From Geovibrio ferrireducens (GTDB lineage: Bacteria > Chrysiogenota > Deferribacteres > Deferribacterales > Geovibrionaceae), in contig NZ_JAJAPB010000011.1 of assembly GCF_026226615.1 (NCBI RefSeq), positions 1 to 64,000 on the forward strand: 64,000 nt of DNA, read 5' to 3'. A model generated the notes under the pieces. The model was given only the letters and a program-made list of their open reading frames with translations. It made no database searches and was not told the DNA's origin. The position numbers and the translations under genes are program-made. Positions 60,522 through 64,000 of the stretch are shown here, piece after piece (the stretch's first letter is position 1; each line of letters opens with the position of its first letter).

Positions 60522-63489
60522 ACAATTCTTTGATTAAAGGGATCAATAAATCATCATTACCTAAATTATATAATTTGGCTAACAGTTTATCTAAGTTCGT
60601 TCTTTCTTTCGAAAAACATCTTTCAAGTGATGTTAAAGTTCTCTTATCTCCTGTATTAGCATCTATTATATCATGAATTTTAATTAACTCTTTTTGAGTT
60701 TTAACTATATTATCATGAAGCATTTTTTCATTTGAGTTATTAAAATCAATTTTGCGAATTGGTAAATTTTTTAAAACTTTTGTACCTCTTGCAATGTAGC
60801 CACCTCTGAAAACTTCACCATATAAGACACTAAACCACTCTAAATATTTTGAATTGAGAATAGCCTGAATATAGTAAATGGAGTACTTCAGAGTTTCAGG
60901 AATGGCAACTACACAATAACCAGCTGTGCCTCCAGATGAAATCAATGTCCCATGCGTGTCAATTGCATATTTGTCGCCAACGGAAAGAACACCAACAATA
61001 ATTTTTTGTGGTAACCCGCAACTATCCAAACTTTGATGCCTGCCGTATCTATGCCATTCGTCCTGAGTTTGAGGAATAGGTTTAATATCTCTTTTTGAAT
61101 TACTTAAAATTGTTTTTTTTGATTGTAAATACTTATAAGCCAAAGGGAATTGCTTTTGAATGGTCGCAAGAGGAATTATACTAACACCAGTCTGTGTTGG
61201 ATAATATGGATATATAACCCTCGCGTTTGGTTTAAAAGTTCTGTAGGTGTATAAATTATCTTCGCCAGAAGAAGTTTTGAAATATGGTTTTGTAATTTCT
61301 TTTTCTATTTGATAGTTAACACCACTTTTAGAAAAGTAATAATAGTTATTATCCTCACTAGTTGGTATGAAAATGTAAACATCATTTGCACTTGTCTGAA
61401 TGCCGTTAAAAATATTCTCATCACCAGTTAAATCAACTAATTTTACACTTTTGGAAACAATTTTATGATACACATCAGTTAGTTCAGATGGAACTAATAC
61501 CCAAGTTTCATTGTTTAAATCTTCAAATCTTTTGAAAGCAAAATTCAGTGCTTCAGGTTTACGTACTTTCCAACTCTTAAGGTTTTTTACTTCTGTGTAT
61601 TGAAAAAATTCTTGTGCTCTCTTGTTCAAAATGAGCAAGCAGGTGTATGTTGTTTTGTCTGCAAAAACCTGATTTGCACCAAACGAAACGATTGAATGCA
61701 AATGCTTATTATCTGCAAGTAACTTGCGGAGTTTTTGCCCTGAACCAACTTTAGTGAACTTATTTGGAACAATATAACCCAGAATCCCGTCATCAGTTAA
61801 TAAATCTAAACCTTGCTCAATAAATAAGAAATATTTATCAAATTGTTTATAAGCTGTCTTATAATACCTTTTATAAACAGGTAATTCAAGTGGTGTGATA
61901 TTTTTCATATCTTCAGACTTCATATAAGGTGGATTACCAACAATAGCATCAAAACGAAGTTTTGAGAAATCAAACGGATTTATCTCTGTTGGATTTTCAG
62001 TTTGAGATGGATTCAATAAACTGTTTCCAAAAAATATATTTTCTGAAAGATCAGGTAAGACAGGTTTTGTATCATTGGTTGAATTCATATCTTCACTTTC
62101 CAATAATTTCAGCAATAAACCAAATTTCGTTGCTTCAACGGCGTTGTAATCTTTATCAACCCCGAAAACACAATTCAATAAAACTTGTCGTTTAATTTCA
62201 AATGGTAATTTGTAAGTATTAACATCTGTTTGAATGAGTTTTGATTGGCTATTGTTTTTTAAGTAATAGTCAACCAAAGTGTCGTGTAGCAGTTGAAAAA
62301 GTTCTAACAAAAATGCTCCTGAACCGCACGCGATGTCAGCAAACTTCAATTTAAAAATTTCTTTGTCTGTTTTATCTTTAATTTTTGGTAAAATAGTATT
62401 TCTCAAAATGTCGTTGATGATAAATACTGGAGTGGTAACAATATCTCTGTCACTATTTTCTTCTTTCTTCACTAATTCGACGATTTTATTTTGAATTATT
62501 AATTTTTCAGAAAGAAAAATTTCATAAATACTTCCCAAAATATCAGAAGAAAAAACACTGAAAGAGTATGGGCTTTCAGGGTAATAAAGTTGTTTTATAA
62601 TTTCCCAAAAAACAGAGCTAATATCTTTTACGATTTTATTTCCTAATCGCTGGTCAAATAGTCCTGAATTATAGCGTTTGTCTGATTTATGAAATTTATT
62701 GATTAAGGCTTCGAAGTCATCAGCGTTAGCAAACGACAAAAGTGTTTGGTAATTCTCCAAATTTCTATCTTCACAAACACGCAGAAATAATATACGATTT
62801 AGATAATTTTGAACAATATCGTTTAATAATTGTTCATTAATTTCTTGGTCATGTTTATAAATTTCAAAACCTAATAATTTTCGCCATTCATTGATTTGTT
62901 TAAGGAAGAGATTATCAACAGAATATTGAACGATCTTATTTTCAATATATCTCCACTCGTTATCAAAAGAACCTGTATAAACAGCTTCTTTTCCTAATAA
63001 TCGTTTAATTTCATCAAACTTATTTTCATATTCAGTGTAATGGTATTTTTTTACAAGTGATGTTTGAAATGTATCTTCTTTCTCAACTTTTGTAGATGTA
63101 TCGTAAATGATGAGGTATTCAAAATTAGAAAGGATGGAAATTTTTAATTTAGCTGTAAAACCATAACGTCTTACTTGCTTGGCAGCGTTATTGTCAGTTT
63201 CGATTTTTATAAACGGTTTCTTTGCTTCTACAAAGAATTTCCTTTCAGAAAATAGACGAAAGGTATAGTCGGGTTTCTTTGAGTTTTCAAAAGCATTTGT
63301 TCTTAATGTCTCTTCCAGAATTACTTCTCTTTCGTTTGTAAATTTTCCTGCACTGTTCTTAATATCCCAGCCTAATAATTCGAAAAAAGGGTTTAAAAAA
63401 TCATTGCGAAGCTGTGTTTCATTATACACATCAGTGAGATAGGAATCTCTGTTTAAGTGATACTTTTCTACGAGTTGTTTTATGTTCAT
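60508..63489 (-). CDS. Type IIG (Eco57I-like) restriction-modification enzyme
   Basis: Single-chain restriction endonuclease-methyltransferase, 993 residues. The nuclease domain is at the N terminus: KPDYTFRLF...KFFVEAKKP gives a PD-(D/E)xK-type site (Asp, then Glu-x-Lys). A helical linker follows, then the methyltransferase with motif I FADIACGSGAFLLEL and catalytic VGNPPYMKSED, then a recognition region ending near the C terminus. GTG at 63510 and ATG at 63489 are both in frame; ATG is chosen, with only a weak ribosome site for either. AT-rich codon use as in its partner. It probably recognises an adenine-containing asymmetric site; the site cannot be read from sequence. Confidence 0.85.
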   Translation of the reverse strand: MNIKQLVEKYHLNRDSYLTDVYNETQLRNDFLNPFFELLGWDIKNSAGKFTNEREVILEETLRTNAFENSKKPDYTFRLFSERKFFVEAKKPFIKIETDNNAAKQVRRYGFTAKLKISILSNFEYLIIYDTSTKVEKEDTFQTSLVKKYHYTEYENKFDEIKRLLGKEAVYTGSFDNEWRYIENKIVQYSVDNLFLKQINEWRKLLGFEIYKHDQEINEQLLNDIVQNYLNRILFLRVCEDRNLENYQTLLSFANADDFEALINKFHKSDKRYNSGLFDQRLGNKIVKDISSVFWEIIKQLYYPESPYSFSVFSSDILGSIYEIFLSEKLIIQNKIVELVKKEENSDRDIVTTPVFIINDILRNTILPKIKDKTDKEIFKLKFADIACGSGAFLLELFQLLHDTLVDYYLKNNSQSKLIQTDVNTYKLPFEIKRQVLLNCVFGVDKDYNAVEATKFGLLLKLLESEDMNSTNDTKPVLPDLSENIFFGNSLLNPSQTENPTEINPFDFSKLRFDAIVGNPPYMKSEDMKNITPLELPVYKRYYKTAYKQFDKYFLFIEQGLDLLTDDGILGYIVPNKFTKVGSGQKLRKLLADNKHLHSIVSFGANQVFADKTTYTCLLILNKRAQEFFQYTEVKNLKSWKVRKPEALNFAFKRFEDLNNETWVLVPSELTDVYHKIVSKSVKLVDLTGDENIFNGIQTSANDVYIFIPTSEDNNYYYFSKSGVNYQIEKEITKPYFKTSSGEDNLYTYRTFKPNARVIYPYYPTQTGVSIIPLATIQKQFPLAYKYLQSKKTILSNSKRDIKPIPQTQDEWHRYGRHQSLDSCGLPQKIIVGVLSVGDKYAIDTHGTLISSGGTAGYCVVAIPETLKYSIYYIQAILNSKYLEWFSVLYGEVFRGGYIARGTKVLKNLPIRKIDFNNSNEKMLHDNIVKTQKELIKIHDIIDANTGDKRTLTSLERCFSKERTNLDKLLAKLYNLGNDDLLIPLIKELYEAN

Positions 63490-63684
63490 TTTTTTGCTCG
63501 CTTTTAGCACATTGGATTCATTTTTTGTACCGTTTTATAGTTTTCCAGCTTAAATTGCATCTTGAATTCCATATTTATCTTATCATTACTAGAGAGTAAT
63601 AACAACTCATAAGGATTACGCTTATGGGTGTCTGTAAATGAGGCAACATTTTTTAGATTCACTTGTAAATAAAGGAAAATATAA

Positions 63685-63758
63685 CGGGCGGTATGGGAGT
63701 CGAACCCATCACCTCAGGCTTCGGAGGCCTGCACTCTATCCTGATGAGCTAACCGCCC
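63685..63758 (-). tRNA. tRNA-Arg (anticodon CCG)
   Basis: Read on the minus strand it folds as GGGCGGT acceptor, a D arm, CAGGC/GCCTG anticodon stem with loop CTCCGAA (anticodon CCG), ATGGG/CCCAT T arm with TTCGACT loop, and ACCGCCC closing the acceptor, discriminator G. No CCA is encoded. Its 5' end overlaps the last 10 bases of the methyltransferase-like gene that runs in from the right. Confidence 0.93.
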
Positions 63759-64000
63759 TTTTTCAAAAGAATCGTACTATATTCATCATGCAGATTCAAG
63801 TCAAGGACTTTGAACCTCTGCCTTTCGTAGCAAACCCTTACATCGTAATTATATTCCAGCGGAATGCCGGAGAGCAGGGCGATTCCTTCGTCAGTTAAAA
63901 TATCAGTTATATAAGGACAGAGCGCAATAAGAATATCCTGATATATATTCGCCGCCACAACGTCAAACCTGCCGCGCACGGCATCGTTATACCCGCATAT
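63749..64000 (-). CDS. Partial PrmA-like methyltransferase, C-terminal end
   Basis: The open frame continues past the right edge; only the last 83 residues are seen. GRFDVVAANIYQDIL and GIALLSGI match the C-terminal strand and helix of the PrmA family, a second PrmA-like protein besides the one at 11100. The first in-window possible start is an internal GTG at 63979, which is not the true start. The stop TAG lies inside the tRNA-Arg gene. Confidence 0.7.
   Translation of the reverse strand: MCGYNDAVRGRFDVVAANIYQDILIALCPYITDILTDEGIALLSGIPLEYNYDVRVCYERQRFKVLDLNLHDEYSTILLKKGG

Noticed and set aside
63608-63626. CATAAG-N7-CTTATG inverted repeat before the restriction gene, a possible controller-protein box
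   Set aside because: Only 6-bp arms, no controller gene is present in the island, and AT-rich sequence gives such pairs by chance.

Overview
The window looks like chromosome from a Gram-negative, probably anaerobic or respiratory, motile bacterium. It has outer-membrane lipoproteins, a TolC-type channel, a chemoreceptor, TAXI-TRAP transport, a NiFe-hydrogenase cytochrome b, an AmrS-type radical SAM enzyme and c-di-GMP proteins. The gene mix and protein style suggest Deferribacterota (Geovibrio/Denitrovibrio/Seleniivibrio-like). That placement is an inference, because there is no rRNA gene here to settle it.

Layout. 1-10.3 kb, minus strand: an HD-GYP c-di-GMP phosphodiesterase and a PAS histidine kinase; an unusual three-gene set (ABC ATPase, metallochaperone-type GTPase, DUF1858/solute-binding fusion with no permease); a TAXI-TRAP transporter; a universal stress protein. 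10.3-14.7 kb: RNA-modification and housekeeping genes (pseudouridine synthase, prmA, phosphatase, rsmE, tadA, EamA exporter). 14.8-22.6 kb, minus strand: a long overlapping run of priA, acyl-CoA ligase, maf, Gx transporter, NusG-II protein, apbE, amrS and polyprenyl synthase. 22.8-30.8 kb: a methyltransferase-like gene, ridA, a GH114 protein, hflKC, an EF-G paralogue, a proline/alanine-rich membrane protein, an IHF/HU protein and a MerR regulator. 30.8-35.3 kb: an envelope cluster of a FecR-domain protein, three LPP20-like lipoproteins around an MltC-like transglycosylase, and a STAS protein. 35.4-41.6 kb: hydrogenase cytochrome b, HD hydrolase, a Cys-rich mini-protein, ACT-malic enzyme, glycosyltransferase 9 and a chemoreceptor with a C-terminal sensor module.

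42.1-58.7 kb holds the main system: a complete Lap-type, c-di-GMP-controlled surface adhesin locus. It consists of a TolC-OmpA fusion pore (LapE), the periplasmic protease LapG, the degenerate GGDEF/EAL receptor LapD, the type I ATPase LapB, the adaptor LapC, a LuxR-type regulator, and a convergent 2480-residue adhesin (LapA). LapA has the N-terminal retention module with a TAAG cleavage site at residues 104-107, ten VCBS-type repeats, a PA14 domain and a von Willebrand A domain. Known Lap biology (Pseudomonas fluorescens) predicts this cycle: with c-di-GMP bound, LapD holds LapG and the adhesin stays plugged in the pore; when c-di-GMP falls, LapG cuts at TAAG and the cell lets go. Features I do not know from the described systems are the OmpA fusion on the pore, the co-operonic LuxR regulator, and a shared GTAC-N4-GTAC palindrome upstream of both the lapE operon and lapA.

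58.9-63.5 kb is a visibly AT-rich two-gene restriction-modification island beside a tRNA-Arg(CCG) gene. A truncated methyltransferase gene runs off the right edge. Two kinds of dispersed intergenic repeat lie between the LuxR gene and lapA, and one of them recurs at the left edge of the window.
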